Assembly: GCA_963662175.1 (NCBI GenBank)
Contig: OY759217.1
Span: 50,010,108 to 50,074,107 of the forward strand
DNA from: Aradus depressus
Lineage: Eukaryota; Arthropoda; Insecta; Hemiptera; Aradidae
Length of the DNA stretch: 64,000 bases
Reading direction: 5' to 3'
Shown here: positions 1-9,400 of the stretch, one piece after another
Layout: every line of letters starts with the position of its first letter
How positions within the stretch are numbered: the stretch's first letter is position 1
Translations under genes and position numbers: made by a program
The notes under the pieces: generated by a model
Told to the model about the DNA's origin: nothing
The model's database searches: none
Seen by the model: only the letters and a program-made list of their open reading frames with translations

Positions 1-121
1 TTCAACTTGGGGAGTTTAGATAGGAATCAATAACAGATCAACCAAGTAGAGCATCGCATTTGGGGACGCAATCTTGTATGGATCGTATGTTGTCCATCCG
101 GATAACATAGACTCTATAGCA

Positions 122-129
122 TACATAAG
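122..129. repeat. Left 8-bp target-site duplication of the hAT element
   Basis: The sequence TACATAAG lies immediately before the left terminal repeat and recurs exactly at 2094-2101 after the right one. A length of 8 bp is the hallmark of hAT transposition. Confidence 0.85.
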
Positions 130-182
130 CAGGGGCGTGCCCAAGTTTTTATTTAGGGGGGGGGGGGGTGGATAACATATAT

Positions 183-1580
183 ATTAGAGTGGCCCTTATT
201 TTGAAAAGTTTAAATTTCTCAGACCTCCACCCGGAATTTTGTTGAGAATGTTGAAAAAATTACCCCTGAATTTTTTCAGATTTTTTGACCATATTAACCC
301 GTGCCTGTAAGGTGTTAAGGTTTAACATTGAGTTTAAATGGGGATTTTGCGATTCGAGAGACTATAGAGCGTAACTTTTGATGCATCGAATGGATTGTTC
401 TGAAATGTCGTATTCTTACGTTTTGGGTGGTCACTGAATTCAAATTTGATGTCAAAAATCAAGTTTTGACAGTTACACTTGTCAAAAAACTGTCATTAAT
501 TTAAATTAATAAACAATTTTCTCAAAAATTCCATCCCTCCTTCTTCCTAATGACCATAGGGCCATCAATATATTTTGGACAAGGAGATCTTCTGAATACA
601 GATTCCCCATGGCCAATAGAGCCGACAGGGAGTCACTGCAGACTATCAGTTGGCTTCCATTGGGGACAGAGACGTTCAGACTCTTGCCAATAGCTACTAA
701 TTCCGCTGTCACGTTGCTGCACAGAGAAGGAAGGGCAAATTGGTAGATCCTCTCATCGAAAACCACCGCAGCTCCTACTCCGTTAGGGTGTTTTGACCCG
801 TCTGTATATATAAACGTTGCGTCGGGGAAATCATTTTTGATCTTCATAAACTCATGTTGATGTACTATAGGAGGGGTGTCTTTCTTTAGTAATTTGGTCA
901 GGTTGAGGCATATCTTTGGTGCGGGTATTAACCAGGGTTCAGTGCGCGTTAAGCCTGATCTTTGCAATCTGGGGGTGTCGATGTTATATTCTTCCAAAAG
1001 CAAAGCAACTCGTGTTGGGAAGGGTTTTTGACGACCAGGAAAGTCCATAGGGGGGAACAGCTTGTTAAGTGGATGGGTGTGTAGGGCTTGAATTTTTGCA
1101 TAGTAGGTTAGTATTAATGGATCCCTTCTATATTGTAAAGGTAATTCTCCCGCGTCCACACAAACGCTGATGGTAGGACTGGATCGAAACGCACCTGTAG
1201 CTATTCTGAGGCCTGTGTGATGGACACTGTCAACCATCTGTAATGTCCTTGGGCTGGCGGAACCATAAGCCAAGCACTCATAGTCCAACTTGGATCGTAT
1301 CAGGCTTTTGTATAGCATCAGCATACTAGTACGGTCAGCACCCCAGGAAGTGTTACCAACCGTTTTCAGCCAGTTTAGTGATCGAAGACAGCTTGCACGA
1401 AGAGCCTTGATATGAGGCGTCCAGGTTAAGGTGCGGTCGTAAGTCAAACCTAGAAATCTGACCGTGTCAGCCATCTTCACTGAATTACCAAATAATGTGA
1501 GTAATTTTTTTAACATTCTCAACAAAATTCCTGGTGGAGATCTGAGAAATTCAAACTTTATTAAAATAAGAGCCACCCTA
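183..1580. mobile_element. Nested foldback-like element with about 80-bp inverted repeats around a LINE fragment
   Basis: The stretch 183-262 and the reverse complement of 1499-1580 are clearly alike (both contain GTGGC, CTTATTTT, AATTTCTCAGA and GAATTTTGTTGAGAATGTT). The inverted repeats bracket a non-LTR retrotransposon fragment on the minus strand, and the right arm runs into the first codons of that open frame. This could be a DNA element that captured LINE sequence, or two nested insertions. No clear target duplication was seen; the outer flanks are AT-rich (ATATAT). Confidence 0.5.
506..1490 (-). pseudogene. Non-LTR retrotransposon fragment: end of reverse transcriptase plus RNase H
   Basis: An open frame on the minus strand, about 330 codons of LINE origin, has the post-catalytic reverse transcriptase region seen in Jockey/R1-type elements (FLGLTYD, then a Leu/Tyr-rich helix region ending SKLDYECLAYGSAS). 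It is followed by a ribonuclease H domain with TDGS, TAELVAI and SDSLSA motifs, giving acidic residues at about positions 259, 292 and 315 of the frame. The frame ends before the last RNase H motif (GNERAD type), and the reverse transcriptase catalytic core is absent. It is therefore a truncated relic, not a gene. It sits inside inverted repeats within the hAT element. Confidence 0.75.
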
Positions 1581-1624
1581 ATAGATATATGTGTGTGTGT
1601 GTACAGTTAATTGTTTTAGAGTCA

Positions 1625-1899
1625 CTACAAAACTAATTCAAGTCTACTAGCTTTTGATTGTGCAAGCTTGTTTAAAACTGTTTCAGAGTCTAGACGAACG
1701 TCTCTGTGTATTGACATCAGAGCTAATCCATTCAATCTGTCTTGGCTAGTACTATTTCTGATATAGCTTTTCATACGTCTAAGGGTTGAGAAAGACCGTT
1801 CACTTGTTGCTATAAAAACTGGAAGTGTAGCTCCAATTTTCAAAAACCTGTGAATTGTTGGGAAAACCTTCTTGTCACATTGTTTTAGGCTTGAAATAA
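1625..1899 (-). pseudogene. hAT transposase C-terminal fragment (dimerisation region)
   Basis: The minus-strand frame holds the conserved hAT C-terminal signature: ATSERSFSTLRRMKSY, followed by a Ser-Gln-Asp-Arg-Leu-Asn-Gly-Leu-Ala run and IHRD. The frame can be followed back to about 1899 without a stop (ending CDKKVFPTIHRFLKIG), but the zinc finger and catalytic core are missing. It lies next to the right terminal repeat, as expected for the 3' end of a hAT transposase gene. Confidence 0.8.
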
Positions 1900-2093
1900 A
1901 ATGTTTTCAAACTGCTTTCTCTGCCCAAAGTCAAGCTTCACCAGGATCCGCACGACCTCTAGTAGGAAAATGTTTTATGCCAATAATGGCATCCATGCAT
2001 GTAAAAATAGTTTTATTATTTACAAAAAGGACTATTTTTTTTTAAATTTTGGGAGGATTGATCCCCCATATCCCCCCACCAGCTACGCCCTTG

Positions 2094-2101
2094 TACATAA
2101 G
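2094..2101. repeat. Right 8-bp target-site duplication of the hAT element
   Basis: TACATAAG, an exact match to 122-129. Confidence 0.85.
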
Positions 2102-2629
2102 TTAGGAGAATGACAATAATATTAAAGTATTAACATAAATATTTTTGTTGAGTAAAGAGAATCACAGAAATAATATGATTCGTATTGTTTCCCAATTTTA
2201 AGTTGAGAAGAAATTAAAAACCTTTTAAGTTCGTGACTTAAAAAGCTGAGAAAGCTTCACATCATGATGTCAGGGGGAAGGCATGAATCTAACAATTCCA
2301 ATCAATATCCAGGCATGAATTTTAATTACAATTCTATCTTAATGACAATCAAAATGTTTTCTATAGTCTTTTTTTTTTTTTTGAAAAATCAATACGTCAA
2401 TTGAACCCTGTGTATTGGGCGCTGATAACCGTAGTAACAAAAAAATAGCATTTTGAAGCGTTAACAAGCAAACCACTACCCCCCCCCCCCACCAACGTTT
2501 TTTAATAATAAAAAAAAAACGCCGAAAAAACCCCAGTGCGAATTGATTAACTACTTATCCACTCTTCCTCTGAAGACAATTAGCTGATTTGGTTGAAAAT
2601 CAATAGATATCTTGTAGGGACTCTTGTAG
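2102..2629. other. Intergenic AT-rich stretch, nothing recognised
   Basis: Contains homopolymer runs (T near 2371, C near 2478, A near 2510) but no frame, RNA gene or repeat that I can name. Confidence 0.5.
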
Positions 2630-2885
2630 GAGGTAAAATAAACTTAAGCATGCCGTCCTTCGGATGGGACGTTAAGCGATGGTCCCGAGCCTGTACGATG
2701 TTAGGTACTCGTTAAAGACCCCTGCCCTAGGTGAATAAAAATTTAGGGTTGGCAAAATTTAGGACTTCCACAGTAGAGTCGGGCTCATGTCCACCAGAGT
2801 GACGAAAGAGCGCTCTGGTAGTAGGCGATATGACTTCGTAGTTGAAGCCCGGGCATGAGTCATTAAAACCTAACCTAACCTAAAC
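2630..2885 (+). mobile_element. tRNA-derived SINE, 5'-truncated copy
   Basis: This copy starts within the body (GAGGTAAAATAAACTTAAG) and carries the shared SINE core: CGTCCTTCGGATGGGACG, GCGATGGTCCCGAGCCTG, GAGTCGGGCTCATGTCCACC, GCGCTCTGGTAGTAGGCG and GCCCGGGCATGAGTCAT. It ends in AACCTAACCTAACCTAAACC, i.e. three CCTAA units, the insect telomere motif. The tRNA-like head is missing. No flanking duplication is obvious. Confidence 0.8.
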
Positions 2886-3616
2886 CATAATATACAAATT
2901 TAATAGGTACTAAATTAAGCATCACATTCAAAGTATACAATTAAAATCCGCGACAAGGTATTCGTCAACTGAATAAAAAGCATTTTCGATTAAAAGAATT
3001 TTAATTTTGATTTTAACATTTTTCAAAGGCAGGTGGCGCACCGAACTTGGTAACTTGTTAAATAATTTACAATAAATAAAATAAAAGCTATTGGTGCTGT
3101 TAGCCTGAATTGTCTGTCAATATATCTGTCGTTATGTCTGCTGTTATGGTGGTGTATTTCGAATATAGACATGAGTAGGAACAACTTGATGGAAGAATTC
3201 AAGGGATTGACAAATAAAGATGCAAGGTAGTGTTAAGATTTTGAGTTGTCTATAATATGATATTTGAGTCCGTAGATTACAAATAATCATAGTCGCGCGT
3301 TTTTGATAAATACAATTTTTTTAACTAGGTACTACCTAATCTATAAAAAAATTTCTCTATCATACGTAAAGAAAAATGCGCAAATTATATAATTCAAATC
3401 TATAACCCTGTTTCTTTTTGTTTTTTCATTTTACGCTTAGATCTTATCATTTGAATTTTTACAGGTAGGAGATATTACAATTAAGACGGGGTCCATCAGA
3501 TAAGTTTTAAAAAAATAGCCTTAATACATTTGAATGGATCTGTGTCCATCAAAGCCTAAGCTGAGCTATGTTAGCTTAAGGTTGCTTCCTGAGCGATTTT
3601 TCGGAAACGAGCTTAA
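2886..3616. other. Intergenic AT-rich stretch, nothing recognised
   Basis: No supported coding, RNA or mobile feature was found. Confidence 0.4.
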
Positions 3617-3900
3617 CCTCTTCATACCGGAATTTCATGTTTCCCAACCTCCTGAGTCAAAAATGAAAAAATAAATATATATGCATCCACAGAATCTCAT
3701 GAGGACAAGAACTATTGATTTTTCAGCCAAATCACCCAAACAAAAGGAGGAGTGGGATTAACTAAAAAAAACAAATAATTGCCCATGTAATCAATTTATG
3801 GATGTGACATTTTATATGTTGGTGCAAAACCCTACAAGACGACACCCACTGATTTTGAGTCAAATCGGCCCGAGGCAACAGGGGTTCAACTCAAAATTGT
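3617..3900 (+). repeat. Dispersed intronic/intergenic repeat family 'X', diverged copy
   Basis: Shares blocks with copies near 7.0, 7.2-7.8, 9.9, 11.5, 12.2-13.2, 14.3 and 18.0 kb: AATTTCATGTTT, CCTCCTGAGTCAAAAATGAA, ATGAGGACAAGA, TTTTTCAGCCAAATC, then a GGAGG-rich tract and CCCATGTAATCAATTTATGG. No coding potential. The class is unknown; it may be a non-autonomous element or a decayed transposon. Confidence 0.5.
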
Positions 3901-4685
3901 CAACATATCTTAACTTCCCTTTAGAGGTTGGAGGAGCAACTTACAGTATATGGCTGGAGGAGCTACTTACAGTATATGGCTGGAGGAATGGGCCGACTGG
4001 AGGTAGAGCAGACACAACAGTGAGGATGTCTGGAAAGTTGACTTAGTAGTGAGCCAACCAGTGACTCACGGTCACCGCTAAGTATCCTATCGTTGCAATT
4101 CAGGGCACGGTGTTAGCTCCACAACCTTCCTCTCATCACGTACCTAAAAACAAAAATAGTTTTTTGACCTATTTTTTAAAAAAATGTTCACCTCATTCCC
4201 AACTTAATTACTTCGATCTTTGTCTACGTGTGTTAAATACTATGTCCGTTATGACTACATAGTTTATGTTAAGAATGACATATTTTGCCAAGTTGTCGAA
4301 AACGTTTGCGTGTTCCCATCTCGGGCCCAGTTTGTTACAAAATTCCCAAAACGAAGTGCAAATCTTTTCTTCAGAAGACCTCTTATGGTTTGGTTTCAAT
4401 TTTCAACAAATTCAATTTTTTTTTTTTTTTACGCGGCGGAAAGGCTCACTATGCCCGGGTTTGTAGCTGACACTATAACATCCCGAAATTCAAATTGCTC
4501 CATTTTTTGTGTGGGAGCTAGAAACTGCCCATCAATGAGTCCATGGATTACGTATTTTTCAATTTATTTACACATTATTGAAATAATATGTAAAATTATA
4601 TGGTGCCCTTACTCACCTCCAAAATCATATTTCTTGAGATTTTGACTATTATAATGGGCATGTGTTAAATACATATGTCTGTTAC
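3901..4685. other. Intergenic stretch with a short tandem duplication
   Basis: Around 3926-3986 a segment of about 28 bp (TTACAGTATATGGCTGGAGG plus flank) is duplicated in tandem. Open frames over 4208-4645 overlap on both strands and have no recognisable protein content; I do not call a gene. Confidence 0.4.
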
Positions 4686-4686
4686 A
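4676..4686. repeat. 11-bp target-site duplication (left) of the SINE at 4687-4994
   Basis: TGTCTGTTACA, repeated exactly at 4995-5005. Confidence 0.75.
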
Positions 4687-4994
4687 GGTTAGGTTAGGTT
4701 TTATGACTCATGCCCGGGCTTTAACTACGAGGTCATATCGCCTACTACCAGAGCGCTCTTTCGTCACTCTGGTGGACATGAGCCCGACTCTACTGTGGGA
4801 GTCCTAAATTTTGCCTACCCTAAATTTTTATTCATCTAGGGTAGGGGTCTTTAACGAGTACCTGACATCGTACAGGCTCGGGACCATCGCTTAACGTCCC
4901 ATCCGAAGGACGGCGTGCTTAAGTTTATTTTACCTCCCAGATAAAATAAACTAAGGGCCTCGGTCGGGCTACGAACCCACGACCTTGAGCTCTG
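4687..4994 (-). mobile_element. tRNA-derived SINE with target duplication
   Basis: Minus-strand copy of about 308 bp. Read on the minus strand it starts at the distal part of the tRNA-like head (GAGCTCAAGGTCGTGGGTTC, which overlaps a B-box-like GGTTCG), runs through the GGATGGGACGTTAAGCGATG core and ends in CCTAA-type repeats at 4687. Exact 11-bp duplications flank it, showing that it was retroposed. It gives the best antisense template for comparison with the satellite monomer at 30.5-64 kb. Confidence 0.85.
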
Positions 4995-5049
4995 TGTCTG
5001 TTACATATATTAAAAATATTATATGTCCTTTACATATATTAAAAAAATA

Positions 5050-5345
5050 TGCATGCTTGTCTTCTGAGCTCAAGATCGTGGGTTCGAAACCCGTCCGAGG
5101 ACCTTAGTTTATTTTATCTGAGAGGTAATATAAACTTGAGCACGCCGTCCTTCGGATGGGACGTTAAGCGATGGTCCCGAGCCTGTACGATGTCAGGTAC
5201 CTGCCCTAGATGAATAAAAATTTAGAACTCCCACAGTAGAGTCGGGCTCATGTTCACCAGAGTGACTTAAGAACGCTCTGGTAGTAGGCGATATGACCTC
5301 GAAGTTAAAGCCCGGGCATGAATCATAAAAACTAACCTTACCTAT
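5050..5345 (+). mobile_element. tRNA-derived SINE, nearly full length
   Basis: Begins GCATGCTTGTCTTCTGAGCT (end of an A-box-like tRNA segment), continues with a B-box-like GGGTTCGAAAC, then the GGATGGGACGTTAAGCGATG core, a shortened middle, the GCCCGGGCATGAATCAT block and a degraded tail (ACTAACCTTACCTA). It shows that the head derives from a tRNA, with A- and B-box-like RNA polymerase III promoter elements. Confidence 0.8.
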
Positions 5346-5699
5346 AATACAAACAGCTGTTTTTATCACAACTCCAGAAGGTCCTGCAAAGAGAGGTTAT
5401 GAAGAAAATTTATATATTATTTTAGTTTTTTAAATAGTAACCTTCCTTCTTTATTAATACAAGAAAGTATCAAACGAAAGATAATTGAAGCCTCTAACAT
5501 GGATCAGAATTAAGTTTTGAAAATTAGATGAATTGGCGCCTGCCAACGGCGGATCTGTTTTGTAGTCATATATTATGTAGTCAACTTAGTGGATTCAAAA
5601 TATGTTATAATTGTTTATATTTTCAAATGAAAAGTATTCATGCCTTCTACATGAATCTCAATTTTGTGTTTTAAATGTATTTAATATAGTAGAGGAGAG
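5346..5699. other. AT-rich intergenic stretch, nothing recognised
   Basis: No supported feature. Confidence 0.4.
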
Positions 5700-5740
5700 G
5701 GCACCGGTAGCTCAGTGGTATGCGTGCTTGTCTTCTGATT
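5700..5740 (+). mobile_element. SINE head fragment with tRNA-like A box
   Basis: GCACCGGTAGCTCAGTGGTA followed by TGCGTGCTTGTCTTCTGA matches the 5' part of a tRNA (the A-box region TAGCTCAGTGG) and continues the head seen in the copy at 5050. After 5740 the sequence departs from the other copies, so this is either a truncated head or a different SINE sharing the head. It is not a tRNA gene: no matching acceptor or T arm follows. Confidence 0.6.
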
Positions 5741-6260
5741 CATGTTTTTTGGCCGGGGCTCCAAGTCTATGAAGTGGCTACAGTGTTAGCTGACGTCATT
5801 GACACAGGTATAGGTCCAGTATCCCATCGAAATATAAATAAATCTCCTAATTCGCATGAGGGCTCTCGAAACATTTAATATTCATGTTGTTTTTTAGGGA
5901 TGTAACTAATATCTAGTGATGTCCAAATAACTTTTTGTGATCACTGAAAAACTAATAAAAACAATTTTATATTATTTAATTACACAAAAAATATATACAT
6001 ATACTGTACCAGTTTGGGCTTACATAAACAGGTATATATTTTTGTGAATTTTGTCTAATATAAATGTTAAAATATTTCTTAGTTTTAATATCTATGTTGT
6101 TTATATTTATTTTTGTACTTTTACATTTGTTATTCCCTGACTCAATGAATGCAAAATAATTGCATCAATTTTTGGGAATGAACGGCTGGCGTAGGGAAGG
6201 CCAAGCGTCTCTGAATAACCTCCTGTGGTTTCTGTGCCTCTGAATTATCTGATTCCTCTG
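5741..6260. other. Upstream flank of the eys-like gene, nothing recognised
   Basis: AT-rich. No promoter element could be identified. A 5' untranslated exon may lie here or outside the window. Confidence 0.3.
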
Positions 6261-6270
6261 TCTTTTGCAG
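6261..6270 (+). promoter_or_regulatory. Candidate splice acceptor before the first coding exon
   Basis: TCTTTTGCAG, preceded by a pyrimidine-rich run, lies 53 bp before the proposed start codon. It suggests that the first coding exon is preceded by a non-coding exon. Confidence 0.4.
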
Positions 6271-6322
6271 ATGTTGAGATGAGAGGGTGTGCTGGACCCT
6301 GAGATGGCCTGGACCCCCCCAC

Positions 6323-6471
6323 ATGTTGATGATGATGATGAAGGAGGAGCTGCGCCATCTCCACATATCAGTTCTTGTTGTTCTCTCTGCGCACATCATC
6401 TGTGGACGGGCTGCGCTCTCCTGTCTCACCAGCCCCTGTGTCTATGGCATCTGTGTCGAAACATATAATGG
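6323..6471 (+). CDS. eys: eys-like coding exon 1: signal peptide and start of EGF 1
   Basis: Starts [14 protein letters not shown], then the hydrophobic core [12 protein letters not shown] and a likely cleavage site after GRA, followed by the first EGF cysteines ([12 protein letters not shown]). Donor GTAATA at 6472; two bases are left over (phase 2). An in-frame GTG further upstream at 6287 has no reason to be the start in a eukaryote. Confidence 0.75.
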
Positions 6472-9400
6472 GTAATATCTAGTTCTTAGTTTTCATAATG
6501 CACAAACGGTAAATGTTTGTTCTAGCAGTAGGTTAATTTCTCAATGAATGGGATGTAGACATTTTATATATATATTTATATTATAATATATAAAATTATT
6601 ATTTGTGACGAAAGAGCGCTTTGGTAGTAGGCGATATGACCTCGTTGTTAAAGCCCGGGCATGAGTCATAAAAACTAACCTAACCTATATATAAAATCGT
6701 AAAGGGTCTATTTAGAATTTCCACCCCTGTAATAAGACGGTAGGAAAGATAGTGATTTTACCGGGCAATATCGGGTACAACTGCTAGTAATACAATAATG
6801 TATTTATCTTCAAATATGGGAGGGGGGGGGGGGGGGGGGACTACAGGCAGTTCCTATACTAATATAACAACCCGATTAATAACTTTTAGCCATTGACTAC
6901 CAAAGAGACTATCTTTATGTTCTCTAGATTCTAATAGAAGAAAATGAATATATATTTTATTTCCCAGCTACGCCATGTTGAATTTCCACCAAAATTTCAT
7001 GTTTTCCGACCCCTTGAATCCAAAAATAAAAAAGTCTTCGGTGAATCAACAGCTTTGTACTTCCCCAGAACGAATTAATCTATTACGTTTTCGCTCTCCC
7101 TGCTAAGCCATTCGACCGTTTGGACTAAAACTCTACATTTGACTTACATGGTGGCTATTCAATCCTCATACTAAAGTTTGTATCGATACATCCATTACAT
7201 CGACAGTTATTATAGTTTTTGTATTAAGCCCCCCCTTCATCTCCCCTTCCCTTTGGTAGATTTGGCTTAAAATCAATTGGTTAAGTCCTTAGAGGATTCT
7301 GAATGCAAAAATAAAATTTTGTGTCGATATATTCATTCTATCGGGAGTTATCGTTTTCACAGACATATAGATTTTTTTTTTTCGATTTTTGGAATCAATG
7401 GGTCGAAAAACATGAAATTTGGTTGAAAATTTGAATTAAATTTCTGACCGATTACATAACTACGTAGAGTCGAGAAAGTAAACAATTCCGATCTGTCTGT
7501 GAAAACGATTACACCCCAGAGAATAAATATACCGACACAAAATTTTTTATGTGTATCCAAAACCCCATAAGGACGACATTTGTTGTTTTTACAGCCAAAT
7601 CGGTCAGAGTAAAGAGGAGGATTTGAGGCGGGAAGGGGCCTAACTCGAAAAATCAAATAAATGTATCGAAACGAAATTTTGGGGTTTCGAAATTAAGGGT
7701 TCAGAAGTCCCCCGAAGGGAGAGCGAAACTTAGTTGATTAAGTCGTGCTGGGGAAGTAAATTGTTGTGATTGTCCTATTTATTTTTTAGCTCCTACACTT
7801 GCTACTGTATGGATGGCTTCACTGGTGCCAACTGTCAGACCAACTGGGACGAGTGCTGGAGCTCGCCCTGTCTCCATGGAGGCACCTGTATAGATGGAGT
7901 AGCCAGTTTCAACTGTACCTGCCCTGACGGATTCATCGGTAGTTATACACACCATAACTCTTACATTTTTTTTTATCTGTGAGGTGAAAAAGACCTTGAG
8001 CATGCCCTCCTTCGGATGGGACTATAAGCGATGGTCCCAGTCTTTACGATGTGATGTACTCGTAGAAAGATCTCCTACTCTAGGTGAATAAACATTTAGG
8101 ATAGGCAACATTTAGGACTCTCATAGTAGAGTCGGGGTCATGTCCACCAGAGCGACGAAAGAGCGCTCTGATAGTAGGCGATATGACCTCATAATTCATT
8201 TTTAACCCGGAAAAAAAAAAGAAGAAAGGGATTCGATTGATCTGTACATTTGTTTGATATTTCTTAAGATGGTTTCACAGATGGGTGCAAGGCCACCGGG
8301 GGTTTAAGGGGAAAGAAAGGGCTGATCAACTGGCCCGGTCAGGAGCTGATGGAAAACCTATAGGACCAGAACCCTTCTGCGGGATCTCTAAGAGCACCGC
8401 AAGGGCGGCAATAAATGGTTGGCTAACCAGGAATCACATCCAGTTCTGGAGAGGGGTCCCAAAGCAAAGACATTCAAAACTCTTTATAGCGGAATCGTGA
8501 GAGAAAAGGAGTCGAGAACTCCTGAATATGAGCAGAATGGATCTAAGAGCTATGACAGGGCTGATTACAGGACACTGTCATATGAACAAATACCTATACA
8601 ATATGGGCATCGCTAGAAGCCCTCTGTGCAGGCAATGTGGCGAGGAAAATGAGACTCCGGTTCATATTCTAAGCCAGTGCGGGGCGCTAGAAAGCAGACG
8701 TTTTCACTGCTTCGGGTCTGCCATAACGGAACCGAAGCAGGTAATGGAAGGAACCTGCAGAAGAATCCTGGACTTTATCAAAGATACAGGGCTGCTGTAG
8801 GGACCAACACACACAGGTCACACAATAGGCCTACTCTGGCCGCGGTGACACAAATCAGCCCTCGGAAAAAAAAAAAAAAAAAATTTCACACTATAGAGAG
8901 GTTCGCCATTAAAATCCGAGATGAATAGACCCCACCCTTCTGAACCAGCCTATCTCGATGTGTTTCAACACTCCAGATGACTTGGGGTCTGAAACTTGTA
9001 AAACCATGCCCATCTATTGCCCCACTCCGAGTCTGAAACCTAGCTCACTTTGCCATCTTTGTTCAGGTGACACTTGTCAGGAGGATGTGAACGAGTGTAT
9101 CTCCAGTCCATGCCAGAACAACGGCACCTGTGTCGATGTGGCCAACGGGTACACATGTATCTGTGCTCCTGGGTATACAGGTAAGTCGAGTCGAGTCATT
9201 ACCCGAACCATATTCTCTTTCTACCTAAACAGGTTGTCGTGTCTATTTTTGAACAAATTACCTCAATAATGGTCCTCCATTGCTGTAAAAAGGAAGAGAC
9301 TCTAATTGTTACCTCAATTCCAGATGGGACCGGACCCCGTCCGGATTAAACGGAATTTGCTGTAAAATGCACATGATAAACATTTTAGCGACTTTTTTTT

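Larger units (their letters stand above)
130..2093. mobile_element. hAT-superfamily DNA transposon, degraded, with nested insertion
   Basis: The left end begins CAGGGGCGTGCCC and the right end, read on the other strand, begins CAAGGGCGTAGCTGG. These are imperfect terminal inverted repeats of the CAGGGGCGTAGC type common in arthropod hAT elements. Perfect 8-bp duplications (TACATAAG) flank both ends. On the minus strand at 1625-1899 the element keeps the C-terminal hAT dimerisation region of a transposase. Most of the rest of the transposase is missing, and 183-1580 is occupied by a different element. The copy cannot be autonomous. Confidence 0.8.
6472..7789 (+). other. eys-like intron 1 with SINE, Helitron and family-X pieces
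   Basis: 1318 bp. Holds a SINE 3' end (6605-6688), a Helitron 3' end (6697-6787), a G run of about 18 near 6821 and family-X repeats in both orientations (6965-7765). Confidence 0.7.
7939..9066 (+). other. eys-like intron 2 with SINE and LINE relics
   Basis: 1128 bp. Contains a SINE (7974-8210) and a LINE 3' end (8280-8883). Nothing recognised in 8884-9066. Confidence 0.7.

Noticed and set aside
3798..4046. 82-codon open frame
   Set aside because: It overlaps a family-X repeat and a short tandem duplication; no family resemblance.
4208..4645. Overlapping open frames on both strands
   Set aside because: No recognisable protein content, low complexity at the end, frames conflict.
5700..5740. 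tRNA gene
   Set aside because: Only an A-box-like 5' part is present; no T arm or acceptor pairing follows. It matches the SINE head.
6820..6839. G run as a quadruplex or regulatory element
   Set aside because: A plain homopolymer; length may be a sequencing or assembly artefact and no supporting context is seen.
7357..7656. 99-codon minus-strand open frame
   Set aside because: Lies wholly in family-X repeats within an intron.
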